NCBI RefSeq assembly: GCF_011634895.1
Contig: NZ_SIRR01000007.1
Location: forward strand, 62,001-126,000
Source: Rheinheimera pleomorphica
Lineage (GTDB): Bacteria; Pseudomonadota; Gammaproteobacteria; Enterobacterales; Alteromonadaceae
Length of the DNA stretch: 64,000 nucleotides
Reading direction: 5' to 3'
The notes under the pieces were generated by a model. It did not search any database, was not told where the DNA came from, and saw only the letters and a list, made by a program, of their open reading frames with translations. Both the position numbers and the translations under genes were made by a program. Shown piece after piece: positions 42,774 to 52,705 of the stretch; position 1 is the stretch's first letter; each line of letters opens with the position of its first letter.

Positions 42774-45308
42774 TTATTCGGCAGGGCAGCGCAGGTCTGC
42801 GCTATTCGCTTTGCCGGGCAGCAAGCGGATATCGGTAAAGCTTAGCTCTACCGCGCCACTGGCTTGCAGCGATAGCGGGGTAAAGATTTGGCTGAAATCT
42901 GCGCCTTGTTTGGCAAAGCAGGCTAAATCGACACTCAGGCTATGCCAGCTGGCTTCTGGCAGGGAACGCAGTGTTGGCGTAATGTCGACACTGGCGTCGC
43001 AGCTTTGTGCGCAGCTCATGCCCAGCAGTACTTGCTCTGGCAGGTTGCCACGGTACTGTAGCTCTACTGTTAAGGCGCTGCCGGCCTCGGCATAAGCGCG
43101 TAAATCGGCTGGAAAAGCGCTGGTTAAACTGACTTTAGCCCCACCGCTAAAGCTTAAGCGACGGGCATCTTCCTGTACCTTGTTGTCAAAGGTACGCACG
43201 GCGATATTGCCCAGTTGCGCCACGCTGCTGTCCATATTCTGGCTTTGGCCATCACTGTGCAGTACCAACTGATACGGTGGTTTAACAGCGCGCTCAAACA
43301 ACACTAAATCGTCCAGGCTGTTATCGGCCGCTACCTGCTCGTTCAGGCTGTTGCTTAAGCTGCTGGGCTGGCCATAGCGCAGGCCAAAGCCATACGGCAG
43401 CAATGGCTGATACTCTGCATCACCGACGTTAGCATGTTGCTGTGGTGTGGCCGGCCAGCTAAAGGATAACTTACCGTGGAAGTCCTTATTTATACTGCCA
43501 TCAGCGCTCGCCATGATGACATCGGCGACGCCGGCGCCTTCACTGCCCGGCAGCCATACCGCGACAAAGGCATCAGAGGCGTTAAACTCTGGATTTACCC
43601 ACAGTGGCCGGCCGCTGATAAACAGTGATACCACTTTAATGCCATCGGCCTTAAGCTTACGTAACAGGGCTAAATCGGTTTTATTGCCGCGCTGGTACTC
43701 GAGGTTGTCTAAATCGCCATTACCTTCGGCGTACGGCTGCTCACCAAATACCACTACAGCTACATCGGGCTTTTGCTGGTAGCTGCCATCCTGGCTTAGC
43801 TCTACTTTGCCACCGGCAGCGTCAACCGCCTCTTTTATACCGTCATAAATAGAGCTGCCACCGGGGAAGTCGCTGTTACTGTTGCCCGTGCCCTGCCAGC
43901 TTATGGTCCAACCGCCGGATTGCATACCGATATTATCCGCGCCTTCACCGGTGACCAAAATACGTTGATTCGGCTTCAGGGGCAGTATGGCATCGTTGTT
44001 TTTCAGCAGCACCAAAGACTGCTGCACGGCCTGGCGCGCTACGGCACGATGCTCGGCCGAACCAATCAGCTCGGTCTTGCCCGACAGCGGCCGCTTAGCC
44101 GGGCTGGGTTTATCAAATAAACCGGCACGCAGCTTAACGCGTAAAATGCGACGCACCGCATCGTCGATACGGCTTAGTGGAATGACGCCGCTTTCAACCT
44201 GGGCAATTAAATTGTAATACAGTGGTTTCCAGGCCGGTGTCGGCACCATGTACACGTCTAAACCGGCCAAAGCCGCCTGAGCACAGTTGTCGTTAGTACA
44301 GCCCGGAATTTGGCCATGGCCGTTCCAGTCGCCGACGATAAAACCATCAAAGCCCATGCGATCTTTTAACACGTCGGTCAGCAGATACTTATCACCATGA
44401 ATTTTGCTGCCATGCCAGCTGTTAAACGACGCCATCACCGACTGAGCGCCAGCTTGTAAGCCGCCAACATAACCCTGAGCATGAATGCGGAATAAATCCT
44501 GCTCGCTGGCAATATTGTCGCCCTGATCGTCACCGCCAACGGTACCGCCGTCACCGACAAAGTGTTTTACCGTACTGATAACCCGCTCATCACCTAAAAA
44601 GTCGGCGTCAGCCGCGCCCTGCAAGCCGGCAACAATAGCGGCGGCGTAATCATGCACTATGGCGGGGTCTTCCGAGTAACCTTCGTAAGTGCGGCCCCAG
44701 CGGTCATCGCGCACCACGGCTACCGTCGGCGCGAACACCCAATCAATGCCGGTCACCATCACTTCGCGGGCGGTAACGCGGGCAATCTGTTCGATTAACG
44801 CCGGATTATTGGCCGCACCCAGGCCGATATTGTGCGGGAATAAGGTAGCGCCGATGACATTGTTATGGCCATGCACCGCATCGGTGCCCCACATCGTTGG
44901 TATAGTGCTGCCGTCCAGGCTGTCATCTACAGAGGCTTGATACATCGCCTCGGCCAGTGCTATCCAGTCGGCTGGAGTGGCGTGCTTGTTGTCATTCGGA
45001 AAAGCACCGCCGCCGTTTAAAAACGAGCCAAAGCCATACTTACGCATATCCTCAACAGTAATGTCGCGAATTTCCGGCTGGATCATCTGTGCCACTTTTT
45101 GTGCCAGTGTCATGCCGGCCAGCATTTCGCTGATCCGTTGCTCCGTTGCCGGGTCCTGCGCCACCGGTAAGTTTAACTGTGGCCAGATAGCGGCAGCGCG
45201 CTGGGCATCGCTGCTTGTTGTCGCTGCCGGCTTATCTGCGCTGCCGCAGGCAGATAGGATCAACGCGCAGCTAAGTGCCAGTAAAGAGGGTTTAAACTGA
45301 GCTGTCAT
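42774..45308 (-). CDS. GH3 beta-glucosidase (lipoprotein, periplasmic)
   Basis: 844 residues with lipobox (ALILSACGS). GH3 N-terminal TIM barrel with KHFVGDGGTVGGDDQ and the nucleophile in GFIVGDWNGH (Asp327), the alpha/beta sandwich, and a C-terminal galactose-binding/ExoP-type domain. It removes glucose from beta-glucan oligomers. Likely co-transcribed with the FHS transporter upstream (11 bp gap), from the divergent promoter that holds the LacI-type operator. Confidence 0.95.
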   Translation of the reverse strand: MTAQFKPSLLALSCALILSACGSADKPAATTSSDAQRAAAIWPQLNLPVAQDPATEQRISEMLAGMTLAQKVAQMIQPEIRDITVEDMRKYGFGSFLNGGGAFPNDNKHATPADWIALAEAMYQASVDDSLDGSTIPTMWGTDAVHGHNNVIGATLFPHNIGLGAANNPALIEQIARVTAREVMVTGIDWVFAPTVAVVRDDRWGRTYEGYSEDPAIVHDYAAAIVAGLQGAADADFLGDERVISTVKHFVGDGGTVGGDDQGDNIASEQDLFRIHAQGYVGGLQAGAQSVMASFNSWHGSKIHGDKYLLTDVLKDRMGFDGFIVGDWNGHGQIPGCTNDNCAQAALAGLDVYMVPTPAWKPLYYNLIAQVESGVIPLSRIDDAVRRILRVKLRAGLFDKPSPAKRPLSGKTELIGSAEHRAVARQAVQQSLVLLKNNDAILPLKPNQRILVTGEGADNIGMQSGGWTISWQGTGNSNSDFPGGSSIYDGIKEAVDAAGGKVELSQDGSYQQKPDVAVVVFGEQPYAEGNGDLDNLEYQRGNKTDLALLRKLKADGIKVVSLFISGRPLWVNPEFNASDAFVAVWLPGSEGAGVADVIMASADGSINKDFHGKLSFSWPATPQQHANVGDAEYQPLLPYGFGLRYGQPSSLSNSLNEQVAADNSLDDLVLFERAVKPPYQLVLHSDGQSQNMDSSVAQLGNIAVRTFDNKVQEDARRLSFSGGAKVSLTSAFPADLRAYAEAGSALTVELQYRGNLPEQVLLGMSCAQSCDASVDITPTLRSLPEASWHSLSVDLACFAKQGADFSQIFTPLSLQASGAVELSFTDIRLLPGKANSADLRCPAE

Positions 45309-45319
45309 TCGATACTCCT

Positions 45320-46567
45320 TCAGGCAGTGGTTTTGGGTTTACTGCCCACAGCGCCATACCAGGCGATGTAGACATAACACAGCAATGGAATGATAAAGGC
45401 CAGTTGCACGCCAAAGTTATCAGCCAGCGCCGCCTGCGCCAGCGGCAGTACCGCGCCACCTACGATAGCCAGACATAAAATGCCTGAGCCCTGGCTGGTA
45501 TGCTGTTTTAAACCGGCAATCGCCAGGCTAAAAATGGTTGGGAACATAATAGAGTTGCACAGGCCAACCAACAGCACAGCAAACATCGCCAGCTTGCCGC
45601 CGCTCAGAATGGTGACCGCCAGTAATAGCACCGCACAGACAGCATTAAACGCCAGTACCTTGCCCGGTGCCAGATACTGCATCACCACAGCGCCGACAAA
45701 ACGGCCCAGCATGGCACCGCCAAAGTACCAGGCGATATAGTGCGAGGCCGTTTTGGCCTCCAGCGCCCCAATATCCGGCTGGGTAATAAAACTGACCAAA
45801 AAGCTGCCAATACCCACTTCAGCGCCAACATAGACAAAAATGCCCAGTGCGCCCAGTACCAGATGACGGTACTGCCAGGCTGCACCGGTCACGGTTATAT
45901 CGGCATCTTTTTTGCCTAATTTGGGTAGGCGTAAAAAGGCAAAAATCAGCGCCATTACAATCAGGGCTGTGGCTAACAATAAATACGGCAGCTGCACGGT
46001 AGATTCGGTGACTTCGCCCGGTTTAGGCGCGTCCATACCACCAAATATCAGCCAGGCGCCAAAAAACGGCGCTACTGTGGTGCCCAACGAGTTAAACGCC
46101 TGTGTCATGGTTAACCGGCTGGAAGCGGTTTCTGGCTTGCCCAGCACACTGACATAAGGGTTGGCGGCGACCTGCAAAATGGTAATGCCACTGGCCAGTA
46201 CAAACAACGCCAGTAAAAACAGTGGGTAATAGTGCGCGGCGGCGGCCGGGTAAAACAGTAAACAACCGGCACCGGCGATCAGCAGGCCGGTAACGATGCC
46301 CGATTGGTAACCAATGCGGCTAACCAGCATGCCCGCCGGTACCGACACGACAAAATAGGCGCTGAAAAAGCAAAACTGAATAAGCAACGCCTGGGTGTAA
46401 TTCAGGTCGAATAAGCCTTTTAAATAAGGTACCAGGATGTCATTTAAGCAGGTAATAAAGCCCCAGATAAAAAACAACGAAGTTAATGACGTTAGCGCAA
46501 AGCGGTAATTGCTCTGGCCTGGCGCTGTCTCGGCGATAGCGTCGTTAGTGAGTGGTGATGCAGCCAT
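45320..46567 (-). CDS. FHS-family glucose/galactose transporter (GluP/FucP-like)
   Basis: 415 residues, 12 membrane helices. [20 protein letters not shown] at the N-terminus and [20 protein letters not shown] in the middle are hallmarks of the fucose-glucose-galactose:H+ symporters. Inner-membrane import of glucose released by the GH3 and GH1 enzymes. GGGGGAC precedes the ATG. Operon with GH3. Confidence 0.95.
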   Translation of the reverse strand: MAASPLTNDAIAETAPGQSNYRFALTSLTSLFFIWGFITCLNDILVPYLKGLFDLNYTQALLIQFCFFSAYFVVSVPAGMLVSRIGYQSGIVTGLLIAGAGCLLFYPAAAAHYYPLFLLALFVLASGITILQVAANPYVSVLGKPETASSRLTMTQAFNSLGTTVAPFFGAWLIFGGMDAPKPGEVTESTVQLPYLLLATALIVMALIFAFLRLPKLGKKDADITVTGAAWQYRHLVLGALGIFVYVGAEVGIGSFLVSFITQPDIGALEAKTASHYIAWYFGGAMLGRFVGAVVMQYLAPGKVLAFNAVCAVLLLAVTILSGGKLAMFAVLLVGLCNSIMFPTIFSLAIAGLKQHTSQGSGILCLAIVGGAVLPLAQAALADNFGVQLAFIIPLLCYVYIAWYGAVGSKPKTTA

Positions 46568-46622
46568 CTTGTCCCCCGTGATGCATTTTTATTGACGGCG
46601 GCAAAACCGCCGTCTAGTATGA

Positions 46623-46636
46623 TGTAAGCGCTTTCA
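46623..46636. promoter_or_regulatory. LacI-type operator between GH3/transporter and GH1 genes
   Basis: TGTAAGCGCTTTCA, differing from the perfect palindrome at 36829 at one arm position. It lies in the 151-bp divergent promoter region, 56 bp upstream of the transporter gene and 83 bp upstream of GH1, so it could control both. Confidence 0.8.
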
Positions 46637-46718
46637 TTTATAGCATATATCCTGCTGTTAGCAATAATTTTGTTGCCTGTGCCTGGCACAGCAGCCCGTT
46701 TGGAACCTGGCAAAACAG

Positions 46719-48056
46719 ATGAAGATAACCTTAGCTCACACCTCACGCCTGCTACGGCCTGATTTTATATTTGGCGTTGCCACTGCCGCTTTTCAGATTG
46801 AAGGCTCGGCCGATAGCCGCGAGCCCTGTATCTGGGATACCTTTTGCGCCACACCCGGCCGGATTAAAGATGGCTCTGATGGCCTTACTGCTTGCGATCA
46901 TGTCAAGCGCTGGCGCGAAGATGTTGAGCTAATCGCCGCGCTGGGGGTGGATGCCTATCGCCTGTCATTGTCCTGGGGGCGTATTATTCGCCGCGACGGC
47001 AGTATTAATAGCCAGGGGCTGAATTTTTACCTGCAGCTACTGGACGCATTAAAAGCACGTAATATCAAGGCCTTTGTTACGCTGTACCACTGGGACTTAC
47101 CGCAGTATCTGCAGGATAACGGTGGCTGGTTAAACCGCGATACCGCCTATAAATTTGCTGATTATGCCAAAGTGGTGGCGCAGGCTTTCGGCGACAGGGT
47201 GCACTCTTACGCTACGTTAAACGAGCCATTTTGCAGCGCTTATTTAAGCTATGAGGCCGGTATCCATGCCCCCGGCGTGCAAAACCGTCAGCAGGGCCGG
47301 CAGGTAGCACACCATTTATTACTGGCACATGGCCTGGCCATGCAGGCATTACAGCAATACGCACCGCAGGCGCTAAATGGCATAGTGTTAAACTTCAGCC
47401 CCTGCCATCCGGCGACAGACAGCGAAGCGGACCGCCGTGCCGCCCGGATGGCCGATCAATATCATAACCACTGGTATATTCAGCCATTATTAGAAGGTTG
47501 TTACCCGCCGCTGTTAAACGAGCTGGCGCCGGAAGATAAGCCGGAGATACAAGACGGCGATATGGCCATTATTGCCCAGTCACTGGACTTTCTTGGTATT
47601 AACTACTACACCCGCACCGTGTATCGCGCCAATAGCAAAGCCTGGTTTAGCGATGTGCCGCCGACACAGCCGCCGCTTACCGATATGGGCTGGGAAATTT
47701 ATCCGCAGGGGCTAACCGAAATCTTACTGGCGATGCACCGGCGTTATACGCTGCCGCCGGTGTATATCACTGAGAATGGCGCGGCTATGCCTGATAAGCT
47801 GGAAAACAACGAAGTGCAGGATCAGGCTCGCGTGGTCTATTTTCAGCAGCATTTGCAGGCAACAGAAGACGCCATCAACGCCGGTATGCGTATCGACGGT
47901 TATTTTGCCTGGAGCCTGATGGATAACTTTGAATGGGCTGAGGGCTATGCCAAGCGTTTTGGGATAGTCTATGTTGATTACGCCACGCAGCAGCGTACGC
48001 TGAAGGCCAGCGCGATAGCGCTGCGTGATGTGTTTGCCGGGCGCAAAAATAACTAA
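46719..48056 (+). CDS. GH1 beta-glucosidase
   Basis: 445 residues, one GH1 TIM barrel. Acid/base Glu169 in TLNEPFC and nucleophile Glu352 in YITENGAA are present; FGVATAAFQIEGSADSREPC is the family N-terminus. No signal peptide, so cytoplasmic: it would split cellobiose, laminaribiose or similar disaccharides that enter through the GPH transporter downstream. The ribosome site is weak. Confidence 0.95.
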   Translation: MKITLAHTSRLLRPDFIFGVATAAFQIEGSADSREPCIWDTFCATPGRIKDGSDGLTACDHVKRWREDVELIAALGVDAYRLSLSWGRIIRRDGSINSQGLNFYLQLLDALKARNIKAFVTLYHWDLPQYLQDNGGWLNRDTAYKFADYAKVVAQAFGDRVHSYATLNEPFCSAYLSYEAGIHAPGVQNRQQGRQVAHHLLLAHGLAMQALQQYAPQALNGIVLNFSPCHPATDSEADRRAARMADQYHNHWYIQPLLEGCYPPLLNELAPEDKPEIQDGDMAIIAQSLDFLGINYYTRTVYRANSKAWFSDVPPTQPPLTDMGWEIYPQGLTEILLAMHRRYTLPPVYITENGAAMPDKLENNEVQDQARVVYFQQHLQATEDAINAGMRIDGYFAWSLMDNFEWAEGYAKRFGIVYVDYATQQRTLKASAIALRDVFAGRKNN

Positions 48057-48075
48057 CAAAGGCAGGGCAGCGGCG

Positions 48076-49434
48076 ATGCTGACAAAGCGCGAAAAAGTGG
48101 CCTATGGCCTTGGCGATACCGCCAGTAATATCGTATTTCAAACGGTGATGCTGTTTTTAACCTTTTTTTATACTGATATTTTTGGTATTTCGCCGGCGGT
48201 GGTTGGCAGTATGTTTTTACTGGTGCGCATTGTTGATGCGGTAACTGACCCGTTAATGGGCGCACTGGCCGACAAAACCACCAGTCGGCATGGCAAATAC
48301 CGGCCTTATCTGCTGTGGCTGGCGCTGCCGTTTGCACTGTGCAGCGTGCTGGCCTTTACCACGCCCGACTTATCTGCCAACGGCAAAGTGATCTATGCCT
48401 TTGCAACTTATACCTTATTAATGTTGGCCTATACCGCGATTAATATTCCGTATTCAGCATTAGGCGGGGTGTTAACGGCAGATCCAACCGAGCGGGTGTC
48501 GGTGCAAAGTTATCGTTTTGTGTTTGGCATGCTGGGCGGCTTGCTGGTAACGGCCTGTACCTTGCCGCTGGTGAATTTTTTTGGCAACGGCGATAACGCT
48601 AAAGGCTATCAGCTAACGATAGCGGCGATGAGCGCTTTGGGGTTAGTGCTGTTTTTGCTGTGTTTTGCCGGTACCCGGGAGCGGGTTAACCCTCCGGTGC
48701 AGCAGCAACTGACACTGCGCGGCAGCTTTGCCTCGCTGTGGCAAAACGATCAATGGCGTATTCTTTGTGTGGCGGCGTTTTTTCTGCTAACCGGCATGGT
48801 ACTGCGCACCACGCTGGCCATTTTTTACGTAAAGTATTTTCTTGGCCGTGAAGATTTAATCACCGCTTTTGTCACGCTGGGTATGATTGGCAATATTGCC
48901 GGTTGCGCCGCAGCACAGTGGCTTAGCCGTTATGTCGATAAAGTAAAAGCCTATATTGGCTTACAGCTGATTTCGGCAGCCATCTGTGTGCTGAGCTTCT
49001 TTGTTGGCAGCGAACAACTGACACTGGCGTTTGCATTGTATTTTTTCTGGGGCTTCTTTTTGCAGATGGCCACGCCACTGTTGTGGGCGAAGATGGCGGA
49101 CACCGTGGATTACGGCCAGTATAAAACCGGTATCCGCATTACCGGCCTGGTGTATTCCTCTATCGTATTTTTTATCAAGTTAGGATTGGCGCTCGGTGGT
49201 GCCCTGGCCGGCTGGCTGCTGGCGTTTTATAACTATCAGGCCGATGTCGCTCAAACCGCTGCCACACAGCAGGGCATTTTACTCAGCTTTACGATATTGC
49301 CGGCTATTGGCTCGGTGCTGGTGGCGCTGGTGATGAGCCGGTACCGTTTACACGGCGAGCGGGTGTTGCAAATTCATCAGCAGTTGCAGCAAGCTGGTGA
49401 CAGCGCAGCACAGCATGCTAAAGTAAGCGCTTAA
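48076..49434 (+). CDS. GPH-family (MelB-like) glycoside:cation symporter
   Basis: 452 residues from ATG 48076 (the frame opens earlier at 48025 inside GH1). Twelve membrane helices; YGLGDTASNIVFQTVMLFLT at the start and AVTDPLMGALADKT (the MelB cation-site helix with Asp) identify the GPH family. Likely brings in beta-linked disaccharides for GH1, 19 bp upstream. The last codons overlap the operator of lacI. Confidence 0.93.
   Translation: MLTKREKVAYGLGDTASNIVFQTVMLFLTFFYTDIFGISPAVVGSMFLLVRIVDAVTDPLMGALADKTTSRHGKYRPYLLWLALPFALCSVLAFTTPDLSANGKVIYAFATYTLLMLAYTAINIPYSALGGVLTADPTERVSVQSYRFVFGMLGGLLVTACTLPLVNFFGNGDNAKGYQLTIAAMSALGLVLFLLCFAGTRERVNPPVQQQLTLRGSFASLWQNDQWRILCVAAFFLLTGMVLRTTLAIFYVKYFLGREDLITAFVTLGMIGNIAGCAAAQWLSRYVDKVKAYIGLQLISAAICVLSFFVGSEQLTLAFALYFFWGFFLQMATPLLWAKMADTVDYGQYKTGIRITGLVYSSIVFFIKLGLALGGALAGWLLAFYNYQADVAQTAATQQGILLSFTILPAIGSVLVALVMSRYRLHGERVLQIHQQLQQAGDSAAQHAKVSA
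49424..49433 (+). promoter_or_regulatory. LacI-type operator core upstream of the lacI-family gene
   Basis: TAAGCGCTTA, perfect 10-bp palindrome identical to the core at 36831, spanning the last codons of the GPH transporter and 38 bp upstream of the regulator start. Suggests autoregulation, with a promoter inside the transporter's 3' end. Confidence 0.72.
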
Positions 49435-49471
49435 TTGTTAATACACTGGCAGGCAAGCACACGGGCAGGCG

Positions 49472-50470
49472 ATGGCAACGATTTATCAGGTTTCAGAACT
49501 GGCAGGTGTTTCACTGGCGACAGTATCGCGGGTAATGAACAACAATGCCCGTGTCAGCGAGGCGACGCGTAATAAAGTGCTGGCAGCGATGGATCAGCTG
49601 GGTTACCGGCCTAATTCTATTGCCCAGTCGCTGGCATCAAACCGCTCAAACAGTGTGGGTATACTGGTGTCTGAATTACACGGCCCGTTTTATGGCGAAA
49701 TGCTCAGCGGCATCGAAAACGAGTGCCGTGCCGCTGGCAAGCACGTTATTATCGCCGCCGGCCACAGTGAAGAGGCCAGCGAAATAGACGGTATCGAATT
49801 TCTGATCAGCCGCAGCTGTGATGCACTCATTTTGCATGTTGAAGCCGTGTCAGATGACTATTTAATTAAGCTGGCGGCGGGCAATATCCCTGTGGTACTG
49901 ATTAACCGTTATATCCCGCAACTGGCTGACAACTGCATTTGTTTAAACAATGAATTAGGTGGTTATCTGGCCACTAAACAACTGCTGCAACAAGGTCACC
50001 GGCAACTGGCTTATATTGCCGGCCCGATGTGGAAAAGTGATGCGAAAGATCGCTACGCCGGCCACTTAAGAGCGATGGCCGAATACGGGGCAACATTTAA
50101 CCCGGCATTATTTGCCGAAGGTGATTTTCAGGACAGCAGCGGCAGTGCTTGTATGCAGCAGCTGCTGGATAAAAAGCTGCCGTTTACCGCCTTAGTGTGC
50201 GCTAACGATGAAATGGCTGCCGGCGCGATGGAAGTGGCGCGTCAGCAGGGTTTACAAGTGCCGGAGCAGTTATCGATAGTCGGTTTTGATAACCTGATTT
50301 TAGCGCGCTATATTCACCCCAAACTCACCACCATCGATTACCCAATTGGCGAAATGGGCCGCATGGCCGCACGCTGGGTACTAAAGCATATCTACCAACA
50401 GCAGACGTTAACGCTGAAAAACGTGTTTGAGCCGGCACTGGTTTGCCGCGAATCGGCCTGCGCACGCTAG
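49472..50470 (+). CDS. LacI-family regulator of the beta-glucan locus
   Basis: 332 residues. HTH IYQVSELAGVSLATVSRVMN with hinge helix (PNSIAQSLASNRS) and periplasmic-binding-like effector domain (VCANDEMAAGAMEVARQQGL, SIVGFDNLILARYIHPKLTT). Last gene of the locus and the obvious cognate of the TAAGCGCTTA operators. Probably repressor released by a glucan disaccharide or glucose derivative. Confidence 0.95.
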   Translation: MATIYQVSELAGVSLATVSRVMNNNARVSEATRNKVLAAMDQLGYRPNSIAQSLASNRSNSVGILVSELHGPFYGEMLSGIENECRAAGKHVIIAAGHSEEASEIDGIEFLISRSCDALILHVEAVSDDYLIKLAAGNIPVVLINRYIPQLADNCICLNNELGGYLATKQLLQQGHRQLAYIAGPMWKSDAKDRYAGHLRAMAEYGATFNPALFAEGDFQDSSGSACMQQLLDKKLPFTALVCANDEMAAGAMEVARQQGLQVPEQLSIVGFDNLILARYIHPKLTTIDYPIGEMGRMAARWVLKHIYQQQTLTLKNVFEPALVCRESACAR

Positions 50471-50528
50471 TTATAACATTCGCAATACGTTGGTCACAGC
50501 TCAAGCCTTGCCCCCTCAGTTGACAAAA

Positions 50529-50572
50529 TGACCAATGGTCACTAAGCTTTCAGCATAAATGACCATTAGTCA
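50529..50572 (+). promoter_or_regulatory. Two tandem TetR-type operators
   Basis: TGACCAATGGTCA (50529-50541) is a perfect palindrome; TGACCATTAGTCA (50560-50572) is a near copy. Their centres are 31 bp apart, three helical turns, just upstream of the aldehyde dehydrogenase start. The TetR gene downstream is the likely ligand. Confidence 0.82.
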
Positions 50573-50586
50573 CTTTTGAGGAAAGC

Positions 50587-52035
50587 ATGAATACTGCAAC
50601 AGCTGCCGCTACCGAAACGCATCCGGCGTTTGCGCAATTTTCCGCCTGTCTGGCACAGCAGCGACTGGCGTATCATGCTGACCCTGTACCGACACTGGCG
50701 CAACGGCTGGCCAATTTAGAGTCGCTTAAAGCGCTGATCCGCGATAACGAAGCGGCGCTGGTCGAGGCCGTAAATGCTGATTACGGCAGCCGCTGCCGCT
50801 TTGAAACCCGCTTCTCAGAGATTTTAATGGTACTGGAAGATATCGCCCGCACGCAAAAGCAGCTGAAAAAATGGCTTAAACCGCAAAGGCGCCATATCGA
50901 CCGGCTGCTGTTTCCCACCTCCAGCTGCACTGTGATACCACAGCCGCTGGGCGTGGTCGGCGTGATAGTGCCATGGAACTTCCCGATTATGCTGGCGTTG
51001 GCACCGCTGGTGGCCATTTTTGCTGCCGGCAACCGGGCTATGGTGAAGATGTCAGAAAACTCAGACCAGTTAGCCCGGCTACTGATTAAACTGACGCCAC
51101 AGTATTTTCCGGCCGATAAGCTGCAGTTTTTCGCTGATGATAATGGCAGCGGGCCGGCGTTTTCCGCCCAACCGTTTGACCACTTATTTTTTACCGGCTC
51201 GGCGCAAACCGGCCGCGCGGTGATGGCCAGTGCGGCCAAAAACCTGACCCCGGTCACACTGGAGCTGGGCGGTAAATCTCCGGCGGTGGTCGCGCCTGAT
51301 TTTCCGCTGCATAAAGCCGCTGACCGTATTTTATGGGCTAAAGCCTTTAATGCCGGCCAAATTTGCACCAATGTCGACTATCTTTTTCTGCCGGCAGGCA
51401 GCGAGCAGGCCTTTACTGAGCTGGCGCTTAAACTGATAGCACAGCGCTACCCCGACATTAACAGCAACGATTACACCGCCATTATCGACGAGCGTGCTTA
51501 TCAGCGTTTGCAGGCAACGCTGGATGATGCAATTCTTAAAGGTGCCACTGCCGTTAACCTGATGCCGGGCCAGACTGCTGCACCTGGTTCACGAAAATTT
51601 GCGCTTACCCTGCTGTTTAACGTCACCGACGATATGCAGGTGATGCAGCGCGAAATTTTTGGCCCGCTGTTGCCGGTGAAAACCTACAGCGATGCCAGCG
51701 AAGTGATTGCCTATATTAATAGCAAACCACGACCACTGGCGTTTTACCCTTTCACCCATGATAAAGCCTTGCAACAGCGCTATCTGGCTGACGTCATGTC
51801 GGGTGGCGTGACCATTAACCATGCTATTTTACATGTTGGCCAGCATGACTTACCCTTTGGCGGCATTGGCGACAGCGGTATGGGGCATTATCATGGCTAT
51901 GAAGGCTTTTTAACGTTCAGTAAGCTGCGGCCGGTGTTTAAGCAGGGCGCTTATAACAGTGTCAGCATGCTGCTGCCGCCCTATGGCAGGCTGGCCGAAA
52001 AAATGACCGACTGGCTGATTAAACTAAAAGGCTGA
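50587..52035 (+). CDS. Coniferyl-aldehyde-dehydrogenase-like NAD(P) aldehyde dehydrogenase
   Basis: 482 residues. VTLELGGKSPAVV carries the general-base Glu and NAGQICTNVDYLFLP the nucleophilic Cys; GVVGVIVPWNFPIMLALAPL is the cofactor loop. It resembles the coniferyl aldehyde dehydrogenase branch and ends in a hydrophobic/amphipathic C-terminus (YGRLAEKMTDWLIKLKG) seen in membrane-associated relatives. Likely oxidises aromatic or medium/long-chain aldehydes. Co-transcribed with the TetR regulator (2-bp gap). Confidence 0.92.
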   Translation: MNTATAAATETHPAFAQFSACLAQQRLAYHADPVPTLAQRLANLESLKALIRDNEAALVEAVNADYGSRCRFETRFSEILMVLEDIARTQKQLKKWLKPQRRHIDRLLFPTSSCTVIPQPLGVVGVIVPWNFPIMLALAPLVAIFAAGNRAMVKMSENSDQLARLLIKLTPQYFPADKLQFFADDNGSGPAFSAQPFDHLFFTGSAQTGRAVMASAAKNLTPVTLELGGKSPAVVAPDFPLHKAADRILWAKAFNAGQICTNVDYLFLPAGSEQAFTELALKLIAQRYPDINSNDYTAIIDERAYQRLQATLDDAILKGATAVNLMPGQTAAPGSRKFALTLLFNVTDDMQVMQREIFGPLLPVKTYSDASEVIAYINSKPRPLAFYPFTHDKALQQRYLADVMSGGVTINHAILHVGQHDLPFGGIGDSGMGHYHGYEGFLTFSKLRPVFKQGAYNSVSMLLPPYGRLAEKMTDWLIKLKG

Positions 52036-52037
52036 GC

Positions 52038-52682
52038 ATGAAACAAAACGCCATTACAGCAGAGGCCAAAGCACAGCGGCGTGCTGATTTTCTGCGCTCG
52101 GCCAGAGCCTTATTTTTACAGCAGCAGCGGCTGCCGGCAGTGGCCGATATTGCCGCTGACACCGGTTTAGCCAAAGGCACTGTGTATCGCTACTTTCAGA
52201 GCAAAGAGCAGATTTTCCTCGCACTGCTAAGCGAAGACTTTGCTGCTTTGTTTAGCCAGCTGGAAACGGTTGTTACTGCACTGCCGCAGCCATTCGTCGC
52301 AGCGGCGGAGCCCTTCGCCAAAGGTTATCTGCGCCTGCTGCAGCAGTCCGACAGCCTGCTGCCGCTGTTGGCGCTGTTAAATGCGGTGCTGGAGCAAAAC
52401 CTGCCGCAGCCACAGTTACTGGCATTTAAACAGCAACTGGCGCAGGCACTGGATACGCTCGGCGCCCAGTTAGCAAAGCGTTTTACCGAACTGACAGCAA
52501 CCGGCGCCAGCCAGTTATTACTAAATAGCTATGCATTAACGCTGGGCTTATACCAAAGCACCCGCTTGCCACCGGCGGTGCTGGCGCTGCTGCAGCAGGC
52601 CGGGCTGAGCCAGTTGCAGCGTGATTTTAACACCGAGCTGCACTACGCCCTTATTGCACTGTGGCGCGGCACTGTCAGCTAA
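52038..52682 (+). CDS. TetR-family regulator of the aldehyde dehydrogenase operon
   Basis: 214 residues. N-terminal HTH VADIAADTGLAKGTVYRYFQ with SKEQIFLAL; the rest is a helical ligand-binding domain, Gln/Leu-rich, with TetR_C pattern. Only 2 bp separate it from the dehydrogenase stop codon, so repressor and enzyme rise together, a negative-feedback layout. Its probable operators are at 50529-50572. Confidence 0.92.
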   Translation: MKQNAITAEAKAQRRADFLRSARALFLQQQRLPAVADIAADTGLAKGTVYRYFQSKEQIFLALLSEDFAALFSQLETVVTALPQPFVAAAEPFAKGYLRLLQQSDSLLPLLALLNAVLEQNLPQPQLLAFKQQLAQALDTLGAQLAKRFTELTATGASQLLLNSYALTLGLYQSTRLPPAVLALLQQAGLSQLQRDFNTELHYALIALWRGTVS

Positions 52683-52705
52683 GTTAACTCAGGGTTGGTT
52701 GTAGG

